From Schistosoma haematobium (Eukaryota > Platyhelminthes > Trematoda > Strigeidida > Schistosomatidae), in NCBI RefSeq assembly GCF_000699445.3, contig NC_067202.1, positions 17,641,644 through 17,705,643 of the forward strand: DNA of 64,000 bases. Reading direction: 5' to 3'. Under the pieces are notes generated by a model that made no database searches, was not told the DNA's origin, and saw only the letters and a program-made list of their open reading frames with translations. Below are positions 52,601-63,883 of the stretch, one piece after another (position 1 is the stretch's first letter; each line of letters begins with the position of its first letter). The position numbers were made by a program, and so were the translations under genes.

Positions 52601-53214
52601 GAACCACGTGCAGTCCCGACCTAACATAGACCCGTATAGATATCTAGGTATTTCTGCATCACAGAGGTCCAAGATGTCATATAAATCTAGTTGGAGCATT
52701 GAGTTGTTGGTTTTAAAGATCTATGAGCATGCAAGATAATTATCTTCTGTTTGTTGTACATGCCTAATAAGCTGTGCTACTGGTGATGTGACGACCATAA
52801 TATCAATATTCGGTCTGAAGAACCTGAACTGAAGAACCTAGTTTATTCGATTAGACCAGACCACGTTCTTTTGTATAGCATAGAGAGTGACTTGAATTTA
52901 ATTATATCGAAGTAAAAACTCTGTTTTCAACTTCAATGATTCTAACTTGAGAAAGAAAGCAAATTATATCAAGAGCCCAAGATACCTTGAACGATATAGT
53001 TTGGGCTATACATTCAAATTTTTCTCTAGAAAAATGTAACGTGTTGAACAGTAAAAGTAATAGTTAATAGAGTTTGATACCTGAGAGCCAATAAAAATAT
53101 TTCCTACATGATTGGGTCAGATAACTGTTTACAAGAACTATGGTAGCTTTTACCACCAGATAGTTAAATGTTGATAATCATATACTGAACCATTCCGTAA
53201 CTTTGATTTTAGTT

Positions 53215-54420
53215 AAACATAGGTTCAGTTTGTAAAAGACAGGTTGTCAGGTGGTGTGGGTTGGTCCTGGCAATGGTGGTCTTTCAGTTGATCCAACTTT
53301 CTCATGAGAGCGTCGACAGATGGAGCTTCAGTCGCTTGATGAGGTTGTGAATTCCATTCGTTGATTATCCAGTAGGAAAGTTGACAGTCAGATGACGAGT
53401 GTTTTGTTCTGGGCATGTGAACATTTTTAGTGTCCTAGCAAATTCTCTGTTTTGGAAGATAATAAAAAAGACGTATAAGAGGCGAGTTATTCATTAAGTA
53501 ATTCCGGTACTGTGATCAAGTCTCCTCTGATTCTTCCACATGACCATGGAAATAGATTTGGTTAGTCAGTCGAGCATCACACCGGAGCTGTCCTATTCTG
53601 CGAAACAGCTTAGTCGCGGTTCTCTGAAGCTTTTCCAACAGTTCACTGTCTCTTCTTACACAGGGGCTAGTCGCTTGTATGCAGTACTCGGGTTTAGGTC
53701 GAACAAATACAGTATACAGAGTAAACAAGTTTCGGCATAGACATGGCTAAAGACCCTACCTATTTATTACAGAGTTCTAAAATCTTTAGCGGCTGTCGCA
53801 CGACAATGTGCAGTAGTTTGAAGTTTCAGCTAACGATGACCTCCAAGTCATCGTATGTCTGGACAAAAGGTAGCTTGCTATTGTTCAACGTGTATGTATC
53901 TGTACCTTGATGACCAATATGCATTACAGTACACTTGGGAGTATTCATCGTCGATTGAAAAATTTTAAACCAGCCAGATAATTTCTGCAGATTATTCTGA
54001 AGCTCTAAATTGCCACCCTCATTTTTTTGTCGCCTTCCATATCTTGACGTCGTCACCATATAGCAAAACCTGTGATGTCAGACTAGTATGGTCATATACA
54101 TACAAACGGAATAACACTAGTCCCAAAACTGTACCCTGAGGCACTTCGATAAGCATAATTTCCTAGTTAAACATAGTTGAGTTCAAACGTACTCTTTGTT
54201 GGCGCCCAACTAGGAATTTTTTTATCGACATTAGTAAATTACCTCCAATCCCAATATTACTTGACTTATATTACAGCCAGTTGTGAGGAACCTTATCAAA
54301 AGCTTTGCTGAAGTCAGTGTAGAGTACGTCTATTGACTGGATAATTCATTCGCGCCTACACTGTTGCTGTCAACACACTTCCCACTATCGATACCTAGTT
54401 TTTCACATAGTTGAACTTAA
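53215..54420 (-). mobile_element. CR1/jockey-like LINE remnant, reverse transcriptase
   Basis: The minus strand in order: SIDVLYTDFSKAFDKVPHNW (54350-54270, RT motif A region, partly frame-broken), then LQNNLQKLSGWFKIFQSTMN and KCTVMHIGHQ (54059-53826), then TLYTVFVRPKPEYCIQATSP and LLEKLQRTATKLFRRI (53728-53516), and the C-terminal NEWNSQPHQATEAPSVDALM (53416-53225). Several frameshifts; no endonuclease found. This is a different LINE clade from the Perere- and SR2-like copies. Confidence 0.78.
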
Positions 54421-54899
54421 ATGTATTCAAGTTTTCTCGAAATCGAGGGTCATTCCGAATAAACGAATGCAACCCAAATTAGACAGGAACTAAGTATATA
54501 AGCGGGTACTGCTAGTTATCGCATACTTGTGATCCGAATCCGGGAATATGTCTATTCCCACGACGTAGAAACTAGAGCTTATAATGGCCTATCGTCCGCT
54601 GACTTTGATGGTGACCCCATAGTGGTGCACGTAACAATCCACTGGGCGTCATTCGGCGATTGGTGTAACCCGCACTACTAAAGCAGAACTGCGAAACCAC
54701 AGATTAGATGAAAAGAAGCAACCTTATCATTATGAGATTAGGAACACTACCAGTTGGATCTCTTTTTCAATTTAAATCTTTACTATCACAATACGAGTCA
54801 TTCTTGCGTGCTGTGCCATACATATTTAAAGCCCTATGATGGCGAGTGCACACCCCTATCAGGATGAACCAAATTTGTACTTCTAGTTCTATTTTCTCA

Positions 54900-55755
54900 C
54901 CTTTTCACTTTCTGGTGATCGATTGGATCATGAAGACCTCAACACCTGGGGAGAAGCGCGACAGGTAGCAGCTAGGACGCAGCTGAACGATTCAAACCTC
55001 ACAAATGATCTGGCTCTTCCAACGCACACGTAACAACAAATGCAAGAGACTAACAGTGTAACAACAGCAGGTTCCAACATACACAAAGGGAAAAGCAAGA
55101 TTTTCTGATACAGCACAGCACGCACCAATCGGATCACACTTGACAGAGATTTGGAAGATGTAAAAACCTTTACATATTTGGGCAGCATCATTGATGAACA
55201 CGGTGGATCTAATGCACATGTGAAGGCACGAATCGGCAAAGCAAGAGCAGCACATCTACAACTGAAGAACATCTGGAACTCAAAACAACTGTCTGTCAAC
55301 CAACACCAAAGTCAGAATTTTCAATACAAATGTCAAGACACTTCTACTGTATGGGGCGGAAACCTGGAGAAATACGAAAGCCATCATCCAGAAGATACAA
55401 GTGTTTATTAACAGTTATTTACACAAAACACTCCGGATCCGTTGGCAGGACACTATCAGCGACAACCTACTGTGGGATAGAATAAACCAGATCCCAGTGG
55501 AGGAATAAATCAGGAAGAAGCGCTGTTAGTGGATAGGAAACAGATTGAGGAAAGCACCTAACTCCATCACAAGGAAAGCCCTCACATAGAATCTTCAAGG
55601 CCAAATAAGAAGAGGAAGACCAAAGCACACATCACGCCAAGTAATGGATAGAACAATTTGATTGAACTAGAAAGGAAGGCACAGAGGAGTGGGTTGGACA
55701 ATGCTGTTCAACGTCCTATGCTCCGTTAGGGGTAACAGGCGTAAATAATTTCTAT
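54900..55755 (+). mobile_element. Degenerate SR2-like LINE 3' part
   Basis: It starts near [14 protein letters not shown] sequence (GTGATCGATTGGATCATGAA at 54915). Then [20 protein letters not shown] and [20 protein letters not shown] (55151-55300), decayed blocks for the C-terminal region, and the 3' end GGGGTAACAGGCGTAAATAA. Frameshifted at many points. Confidence 0.82.
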
Positions 55756-56099
55756 TTTTAAAAAGTTGATCTACTTTTGAAGGTCTAACATTGAAATCAC
55801 TTTGTTTTTGGTGTAAACAAAGTACAGACACCTCGAAACCCGATGTTTGTAAATCGTTGTTCATATAGGTCTTTAATACATCTAAATCAATCTCATCGTT
55901 CAGTTCTATGATTGCACATTACTGAATTATTGAATTATAAGTTGTTGTACGGATTCCATACTGATTAATTACTAATAAATGTGCAACGTAATTATCAATC
56001 TTGTAATGAATAAAGAATAACTATACAAAAATATGTGTATAATGATAAATCATATTTGGAAAAAAAATATAAAAACTTTACAAACTAATTCATGCAGTG
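55756..56099. other. 3' flank of the SARNP-like gene
   Basis: Presumably includes the 3' UTR of the minus-strand gene. No clear poly(A) signal in the expected place. Confidence 0.4.
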
Positions 56100-56306
56100 T
56101 TAAATTTTATTATCAACTAAACCAAATCGTGCTTGACGTTTAGATAATTTTTCAGCATCTGACATACTGTTGTTACTGGATAAAACTAGACCAAATTTTT
56201 GTGCACGAATAGACTTTGCTAATTCATCATTAATCTGTGTATTCACTGATGACAGAGGTTTACCGAATTTCTCCAAACGTTTAGCTTTACGCTCCAAATC
56301 GGTTAA
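56100..56306 (-). CDS. SARNP: SARNP-like last exon
   Basis: Acceptor CTTTGTAG; phase 0; 68 codons plus stop. It encodes LTDLERKAKRLEKFGKPLSS and two more RFG-type repeats, ending FGLVDNKI. Confidence 0.88.
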   Translation of the reverse strand, partial: LTDLERKAKRLEKFGKPLSSVNTQINDELAKSIRAQKFGLVLSSNNSMSDAEKLSKRQARFGLVDNKI

Positions 56307-59300
56307 CTACAAAGTTTGACAACAAAAAAACTTCAAATTTCTGTGTTGGTAACATTATAACAATCGGGTGGTTCATCAAATTAAATGACATCAGACTCTT
56401 CCAATCACTATAAACCTACGCAATTCAAATTAAGAGTCACTACTTTAAGTGTGACTAACTTCTTTTTGTCTTATTTGGGACTAGCCAGTTAAGTGTGGTA
56501 CATGCACACTTTTTTTAATGTTTACATTAAAACTCGGACCTAGCACTTTTTATTCCGAATGCCAACGCGATATCCACTGGGCTACTGAGACCATATGGCC
56601 ACTAACATGTCCGACAGATATGGTGTTTATATCACTATTAGTAAGGGTTTTAATCATTCCGTTGCTAAAATTTAAGGCTGGATTTCTGACTAGTCCCAGG
56701 TGGTATAAGTGGATCCTGTACGAACTGCCTCAACTCTATAAAATTTGTATAATCTAGCCGGAGTGAAGCAATCTGTACGGGATGCATATATGCAACAAAG
56801 ACTGATTAAAAATGCAGTCCTAAATATCAACAACAGGATTATTCAGACCCTTACTAATCATGATGTAAAAATCTCAACTGTTTATGCACTTGTGACCAAT
56901 ATTATGGATTGGTATCAGTTAGTTTGGAAATAATACTTGATTGCGAGTAATCATTTTTGAAAGTTTCGAAACTATACTCGCTGTTTTTCAATTCATCCTT
57001 CAGTTGATAAATAAGTGATGAAAATTAACTTGGAATTTCATGATTTCCACGAGAAATTCAACGATCCAAGCAGAAAAAGAAATCGAACAGAGAGAAACGA
57101 GTATGTGACTTGAACAGCGCATTCAGTGTTGACTGGTTAATTTATAGGAATCAGTCAGTTAGTCATAAGCGACGTAGAATCTGACACATGAGTGTCTCTG
57201 TTTACATTGACAATGTGCAAGTCAGTCTAATTACTAGAACAAATGCCAGAGTATTAGAAGTGTTCTAGAAGAAGGCAAAGAGTAAATGCATATAACCTAA
57301 TGAGACCGACTCTGAGCCGTGTCACATAACACCCACAGCCAGGCAATCTGGATCTAACATGGGTCAAAATAACAATCAATGACTTCAATGATTGATCCCA
57401 TGTCTTAATTTGTCCGCCTTTAAAATTTTTCCAACCTACTGCAACTTCACCAAACACTGTGTCGAGATAGTGGTTGGGCATGCATAACACATGTTCCAGA
57501 CATCTTAGTCGATGAAAGCTCACTCCCGCATTAAACGATTTGCCATTTCTACCTAATGACCCGGGTCTAACCTCACTATTGTCCACTCAGTGTAGAAGGA
57601 ATATCCAGCCTATTTTAAAAGTTTTTAGCAATAAGCCAAGGAGGTGATAATTCCTAATATTCAATAAATAAAATTTGCTTTCCTTTCAACCACAATACTC
57701 TACACCAATGATTTTGTAGTTAGAATAAATCCTTGTAGTAAACGTAGACATATAATTGTTTTAGATATATAGCCGATCAATCACAGACGGAGCCTTTGAC
57801 CTAAAAGTCTGATCAACAAGGCAGTGGAGCATCGTAAGGAGATGCAGTCTCATGGTAGCCGGTTACCAACAATAGGTTCATAAACCATGTGCACCATTGG
57901 TTTGAAATCCAGGTTTTTTAACTCCCTTAGGTGAATCCCGAAAATATCCACCACCCCAGTGAGAGCGCTGCACATTCGCTTTTCGCCCTGTCAACTTCGT
58001 AAACAACACATGTGGTGAGAGAAGGCAATGAGTAGGAATTCCCTTGGAGTGACTGTATACGCGTGGCCATGTGACAGCATTTCGAGAGGGAAAGCTAACT
58101 CTTCTCACTCTTGACCGTACAAGGGTAATTATTCATTATGATTTTCTGTTCAGTGACAATTATTTAGTTTGGTAAAAAATTTTAGTTAATAATCACCTAA
58201 TCAATAGATAAATGAATGAATTCCCCTACTACTATATAAACTTAACTTCACATTGTAATAAGTGAATAAGGAGAAAGAGGAAGTAATTAATCGATATTGA
58301 AGTTGGAATCATGAAGTAATAATTCAATAGACGAATCTATCATTGACATAAAATTCAATAGAATCAATTCATTTTTAATATTATAATACATATATTATAG
58401 ATGTTGGAGTGATCCAGAAAATTTCTGTCAAAAGACAAGCAAGGATCAGGAAACACTAAGAAGCGTTTCATTCAATCAGCGTTCACTTAAAGTTTTAGCC
58501 AGAAATATCAAGGAAGTGAAACGTCACATGTGGAGGTTCTGATTGGCTGATTGCTATACTGCGAATATGTTTAGTAGCATTTCAGAATCTTCTAGCAACC
58601 CGAGGACATTTAAAATATTATAAAAACCCTATATTTCCTGTATTGAAATGAACCTTGGAGTAAAGTGCTTCTCGCGTATTTTGCGCCTTCTCTCTCTCTC
58701 TCTCTCTCGTGTTCAAGTCGCTGTATAGTTCTAGCTTGGGGGTTACGAAAACAGCTTAAGAACCGAATATAGAGTTCAATTTGCAAAACTTATCAATAGA
58801 ATAGATTCATTAATACACTAACCTTTTCTAATGTTTTACTAGTAGTAACACCAAATCGTTCAGCACGTTTTTTTAATTTTTCTAATTCATCCAATTTTAA
58901 AGCATCATTTGAACATACAGTATTTACAGTATTACTAATTGGTAAACCGAATCGTTTAGCACGAGCAATTGTTTTTTCATCATCGGACATAAAACGTTTA
59001 GTACGAGATATTAGACGCTGTAAAAACAAACAAAGCAACAAAAAAAATAGACAATCAATATAAAATAATTATCAGAAGGGGGTTTTGTGGAGATTTTTAG
59101 AAATTTCACTAATTGAAATCAAATGAGTCAATTGAAGCTAGACCACCATGGAAAACCTGGAAGTACTGGACGGCTGTTTCGCCCGTTTCGACTCATGATT
59201 TCAATCAGTGAAATACACAATAAACAAATTTTCTTAGAGAATAGAAAGTGATATAAATTTTCATTGGAAATAATAATTATGCACAACATCAAGTCAGTTT

Positions 59301-61160
59301 AAAAAAAATTAAAACACAAATTCTATAAAAAAAACTCATGATGGGACAGCTATATCGAGGCAATCCACACAGCAGTCAGTCAGAACGTACAACTTCGTAC
59401 ATACGTACATTAGTTCGAGTTGCCACACCACATTAGCACAGAGATGCAGTTGTCGATTCAAACCACATAGTGGTAGAGGTAATAAAAACATAAGCAGTAA
59501 TCGGAAAGATTAGGGTTTGAAGGTGTTATTCAAAGAGTATAATCCAGTGAAATAAATTTGGAAAGAGAAGAAAATCAATGGACATGAAGAATTCAGAAGA
59601 TTAGAATTTGGGAGAACACAAAGAGTGAATGCACCTGCGCCATTGCAAACGATTTTGAGCTATGTCATTCAAGGTCTCTAACCATCGGTTGCTATCATCT
59701 CGCGGACCCCAATCAGGTAGTCTACACCTACCAATATGTTTCAGTCTACTTGTCAATGACTTCATGGATTTGTGCCATGTTTTGGTCTGGCCGACCCTAC
59801 CTTTCTTCCAACCTACTCCTACACCATAAAGCATCGTAAGTCGAGGCAGTCAGTGGTTGGGCATACGTAACACGTGTCTCAGCCATCTCAACTGATGAAG
59901 TTTCACCACTTCATCAATGGATTTGCCATCCTTACCTAGTACCCGTTTCCTAACAACTGCGTTACCTACTCGATGGTTTCGGGATATACGAGCAATGTTT
60001 CGAAGACACCTATGATTGAATACTAGTAACCTACGAACATCCTTTACTCTTACCAGCCATGTTTCACTGCCATAAAGTAGGACGGAACGAACTGCTGCTC
60101 AGTAAACACGTCCTTTGGTTGATAGACGGATATCTCGCCTACGCCATAAATGACGCAAGTTGGTAAAAGCTAGTCGAGCCTTCTGTATCCGTGCTGAGAT
60201 TTCGTCACAGACCAGACCACAAGGGCTCATGAGACTTCCAAGATAAGTGAAGCGGTCGAAATACAACAACTGCTGTATAAACAAACAAGAAAATGATTAT
60301 TATTACTGAAGTGATTAATCAGTGGAATGTCGCAGTTCTACAGAAGGTCAATCAAGGTCCAAACATAGTTCAGTAGTAACCGGCTTCGACTGTAACATTT
60401 GGAGGGTCAATTCTTGAAAAATTGAAGATATACCTTGTTGGTTAATGAATGTTAATACTAACACGAAACTTAGCTCGAATAAGAGTTCCTGTCAATTAAT
60501 CCAAGTTTAACCAATGAATGTCAAAACATTCTCTATCTTTAAGATATCTCCATCTCAGTGTACGTATTGTGTATCACAGTTAGTATTAAAATATGCAGTA
60601 ATGAAAGTGATTTTGTGTGGAAAGAACAATATCATACTGATAAAGTTCAATGGAGTGGGAGTATGATGGTTGAAACACTGGACTTTCAAGTAGCAGATCG
60701 CTTTGCCTACTACGGTTTGGTCAACCGAGTATCATAGTATTAGTAAAACTAATCCTTACCATAATGAATATAGCTTGAGATCATGCGCATAAACTTATAT
60801 ACATGATATATGTGTATCACTAAATCGGTTAAAATTTTACCTCAGAATCCGATAAATTTTTTATTTCTTCTTTAGCATTATCATGTGAATCATCAGTTGT
60901 ATGTGCAATTTTCAGAACTTTCTCACCACCAGTCATTGAATCTTTTTCAGGTGTCAGTTCACTGGCTGGACGTTTACGTCCGACAGTTTTATTTGCAGTT
61001 ACAGCTGGGAAGTTAAGGCCATTTGGAGATTCATTACTATTGCTACAATCCATTGCTGTTGTCGTAGAGAGTGATATATTCACATGGTTAGAATCACCAT
61101 CTTCATCATCTCCAAGCAGTTCTGCTTCATCGCCAGGTTGTAACAGTACAAATTTATTTC
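56100..61160 (-). CDS. SARNP: SARNP/THO1-like protein, last three exons
   Basis: Exons in order: 61160-60841, 59017-58823, 56306-56100 (stop TAA 56102-56100). Phases chain (2 nt of a codon in, then 0, 0) with GT/AG borders; 239 codons are visible. The first exon is acidic (LLGDDEDGDS) then polar. The other two carry five copies of a basic R-x-x-x-F-G motif: RAKRFGLPIS, KRAERFGVTTS, KRLEKFGKPLS, RAQKFGLVLS, KRQARFGLV. This repeat pattern is the hallmark of SARNP (CIP29/Tho1), which works with the TREX complex and the helicase UAP56/DDX39 in nuclear mRNA export. The N-terminal SAP domain exon must lie beyond 64000. The 61 kb intron holds a Penelope-like element. Confidence 0.85.
56307..57130. 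other. SARNP-like intron, nothing recognised
   Basis: Short frames at 56518-56933 look accidental. No repeat named. Confidence 0.35.
57130..57600 (-). mobile_element. Decayed Perere-like LINE 3' end
   Basis: The frame 57586-57254 reads NSEVRPGSLGRNGKSF, FHRLRCLEHVLCMPNHYLDT, VGWKNFKGGQIKTWDQSLKS, recognisably the C-terminal blocks of the family. The 3' end is near 57145 (CAGTCAGTTAGTCATAAGCG). Confidence 0.7.
57783..58128 (-). repeat. 0.5-kb SINE-like repeat, 3'-truncated
   Basis: It begins at the GGAGCCTTTGACCTAAAAGT block and runs to the start side GACCGTACAAGGGTAAT. The tail third is missing, and a 25-bp block around the CCATTTGTTCC segment is deleted. Confidence 0.72.
58402..58768. repeat. 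Possible solo LTR in SARNP-like intron
   Basis: It begins TGTTGGAGTGATCC. It holds a TTATAAAAACCC TATA-like box at 58619, a (TC)n run at 58690-58709, and GGGGGTTACGAAAACA near the end. ATAGA flanks both sides (58397-58401, 58769-58773) if the element ends at 58768, but then it lacks the usual CA end; ending at AACA 58752 gives CA but no duplication. The composition fits an LTR promoter region; class inferred. Confidence 0.45.
58823..59017 (-). CDS. SARNP: SARNP-like middle exon
   Basis: Acceptor TTTTTACAG, donor GTTAGT; 65 codons, phase 0 both ends. It encodes RLISRTKRFMSDDEKTIARA, KRFGLPIS, then LDELEKLKKRAERFGVTTS. Confidence 0.9.
59110..59222 (-). repeat. Fold-back scrap of W-type SINE
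   Basis: 59120-59190 is the minus-strand 3' part (CAATTGAAGCTAGACCACCA, GGAAGTACTGGACGGCTGTT). It is followed without a head by plus-strand GACTCATGATTTCAATCAGT. Ribozyme core deleted. Confidence 0.55.
59370..60275 (-). mobile_element. Perere-like LINE, 5'-truncated
   Basis: 3' UTR at 59385-59600. The frame 59834-59601 ([40 protein letters not shown]) and 60284-60099 ([40 protein letters not shown]) give the RT C-terminal region. Between them are frame-broken blocks (ETWLVRVKDVRRL-like, HRVGNAVVRKRVLG-like). Confidence 0.78.
60285..60838. other. SARNP-like intron, nothing recognised
   Basis: A tRNA-like block at 60650-60740 (GGTTGAAACACTGGACTTTC) could be an old SINE. No exon. Confidence 0.35.
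60841..61160 (-). CDS. SARNP: SARNP-like exon (acidic/polar middle region)
   Basis: Acceptor TTTTTTTTCAG, donor GTAAAA; enters after the first base of a codon and leaves in phase 0. It encodes NKFVLLQPGDEAELLGDDED, then a Ser/Asn/Thr-rich linker with a basic GRKRPAS. This part is poorly conserved in the family, so the link to the repeat exons rests on phase and position. Confidence 0.75.
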
Positions 61161-61315
61161 CTGAAAAAAAAAACAGATAGAGTACTTACAACTATTCCAA
61201 AAAACACTTGATAAAAAACACACCAAGTGTTCATGTTTCAGTCAATCGTAAACAATATAGTCTGACACCCAATAATAAATGTGTACGGTGGAGAAGATGA
61301 GTAGTGCAGGTGGAT

Positions 61316-63853
61316 GATTTCGGTGAAGTTTTGTTCTCTGAGCTGGATAGTTTGGTCGTGGAGCTTTCGTCATTCTTCCGAACGATTTCTCTATGAGTGT
61401 CTTCGCCAGCATGTTCTACCAACAAGTGTAAAATATAGACCTCCAATCAACCGCCCATTAGGATGGAAAATAGCTGAGCAAAGTGGAAGAAAAATGGTAC
61501 ATCTAGTGATAACGAATGCACACTACAGGATCCGCAAATACCAACACGTCATAGAGGACCAAAAGATGAAGCTACAAAGGACACTCACGTCAGAACATTT
61601 GGAAATCTTGACAACAGCCATCGAGATATCATGCAAACGACACAGAGAACAAAGAAGAAACACCTTAAAGAAAAAACTAATCGAGATCTCAAAACCACCC
61701 ATGGAAGAAAACACAAACAACTGCGTGATCAATTTGTCAAAACAACCACTAACAAATACGGAAGAACACCTACTTCAAAAAGGATTAAACTGCAATACAA
61801 GCGACGCCTTGAAGCTGGAATTCTTTGCAGCACTAGAGTCATCACTCAAAACTTCCGGAATCAGTGAAGAAACACAACAGGAAATAAGACAAACTATAGG
61901 ACCGCTAACTCAACAGGTGAAGGAAAACAACCAACTGACTCCACAAGAACAAAAGGCTTTGAAGGAACTCAGAAATAGAAAGGATATTGTCATAATATCA
62001 GCGGAAAAAGGACGCACCACAGTAGTCATGGACAAAGAAGAATACGTCAAAAAAAGCCGAAGAACTACTTGAAGATAAGAGCACATACAAACTGATGGAT
62101 ACAAATCCCGTCAAAAAATTAGACAACCAGATCTCAAAGACTTTAAACAAGCTAGTCAAAGCAGGAGAAATAACAAAACAAGACCAATGGAGAATGAAAT
62201 GCAATGGACCAGTACTCCCTCGATTCTACGGCAGACCCAAAATACACAAACCAAACATCCCACTACGTCCAATTGTAGCACTCCCCGGAACGCCAACGTA
62301 CAATCTGTCAAAAGAAATTTCACGAATACTGAGACGTTTAGTAGATTCAGCCAACCATTCCATCAAATCCCCCACACAATTCCTGGACCAAATTAAGGAC
62401 ATTCAAATCAACAACGACGAACTGATGATAACCTTCGACCTAACATCACTATTCACCTCAATTGAACCAAAATTAGCAAAAGAAACTATATCCCCGCTGC
62501 TCAACAACGACACAAATCTCACTAAATACACGAAGCTTCAAATTCAAAGTCTACTGGAACTCATCGATTTATGCCTAAAAACATATTTTCAACTCAACAA
62601 CAAAATCTACGAACAAACGAAAGGGACACCAATGGGATCACCAATATCAGAACTGATCGCAGAGGCAGTGATGCAAAGACTAGAAGCCGCGATACTACCA
62701 GTGATCAAGCCAAAAATTTGGATTTGCTATGTAGACGACACTTTCGTCATCGTCAAAAAGAATGAGCTGGAAAACACTTACAAACTGATCAACAACGTTT
62801 TCGATTACATCAAGTTCACGATGGAACAGGAGTCGAACAACAAACTATCATTCTTGGATATATTGATCACTAGAACCGACGCAGGAAAACTGGAAACTCA
62901 AGTATATAGGAAACCGACTCATACAGATCAAATCCTCAACTACAACAGCAACAACCCACGAGCTCACAAAATCAACTGCGTACACACTTTGTTCAAGAGG
63001 GCGAGGACACACTGCAGCACACTAGCAGCACGAAAAAATGAAGAGAAATACCTGAAGAACGTATTTCAAAAGAACGGTTACCCAATCAACTTCATCAAAA
63101 AATACCAACCGCACGCAGCACCCGAACCCAAGTCAAGCAGAGAAATCAACAAAAGGATCACCCTACCATACATACAAGGAATATCAGAAACCGCAACGAG
63201 ACTGCTGAAAACCTTCGGGATAATGTGTGGCACACAAACCGACAAAATCACTACAATCAATCCTATGCAAACCAAAGGATGAAATAACAAAGGAAAACAA
63301 ATCAAACATCATCTACAAAATAAATTGTGTCAACTGCGAAAAACACTAGATCGGACAAAGACGCCCCCTTCACCTTCGCCTACATGAACATCAATTAGCA
63401 GTCAAACGCCATGATATCTCCTCACTTATATCAATACACGTGGATAACTGCGGACACTCATTCGATTGGAAAAATGTGGAAATCTTAGACAGAGGAAACT
63501 CCAAAAACACCAGAGAATTTTTAGAAGCCTGGCACTCAGGTCAATCAGCAATCAACAAGCATATTGAAATCAATCCAATTTACCAACCAATCAGGAAAAT
63601 CATGCACAAATATAGGAACAAAAATCAAACCAATGGGAGACACAACCAAAACAAAGAAGTAAACAATGACAAATTTAACGTCAATAAGAACCAATCAACA
63701 TCGAGGTGCACAGAACAAGCTGTGAAACACATATGGAGAAATTCGAACATTTCACTTCTATCTGAAGTTTGTGCTGATGGTGTCGTTCGGAAGAACGACG
63801 AAAGCTCCACGACCAAACCATCCAGCTCAGAGAACAAAACTCCACCAAAATAT
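61316..63853 (+). mobile_element. Penelope-like retroelement with inverted ends, damaged
   Basis: The ends 61321-61388 and 63782-63846 are inverted copies of about 65 bp (GTTTTGTTCTCTGAGCTGGA on the left, its complement on the right). Penelope-like elements often carry such rearranged terminal repeats. Between them lie the N-terminal region (61400-62072), reverse transcriptase (62074-63282) and GIY-YIG endonuclease (63308-63640). Damage: a frameshift in the A run at 62049-62055, another near 63285, and a stop codon in the GIY-YIG motif. It lies in the SARNP-like intron, antisense to the gene. Confidence 0.85.
61437..63640 (+). pseudogene. Penelope-like reverse transcriptase/GIY-YIG protein (frameshifted)
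   Basis: Part 1 (to 62072): NCVINLSKQPLTNTEEHLLQ, TSDALKLEFFAALESSL, RNRKDIVIISAEKGRTTVVM, the typical N-terminal region before RT. Part 2 (62095-63282): LPRFYGRPKIHKPNIPLRPI, FDLTSLFTSIE, GTPMGSPIS, the catalytic CYVDDTFVI, SFLDILITR, YRKPTHTDQ. Part 3 (63308 on): IIYKINCVNCEKH, then a TAG at 63347-63349 where YIG is expected, IGQ, and HEHQLAVKRHDISSL. The Tyr of YIG is thus replaced by a stop. Such proteins prime cDNA at the target with the GIY-YIG nuclease; this copy cannot make the full protein. Confidence 0.85.
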
Positions 63854-63883
63854 ATGTGTACTCATGTTAGTCAATTAAGTTAG

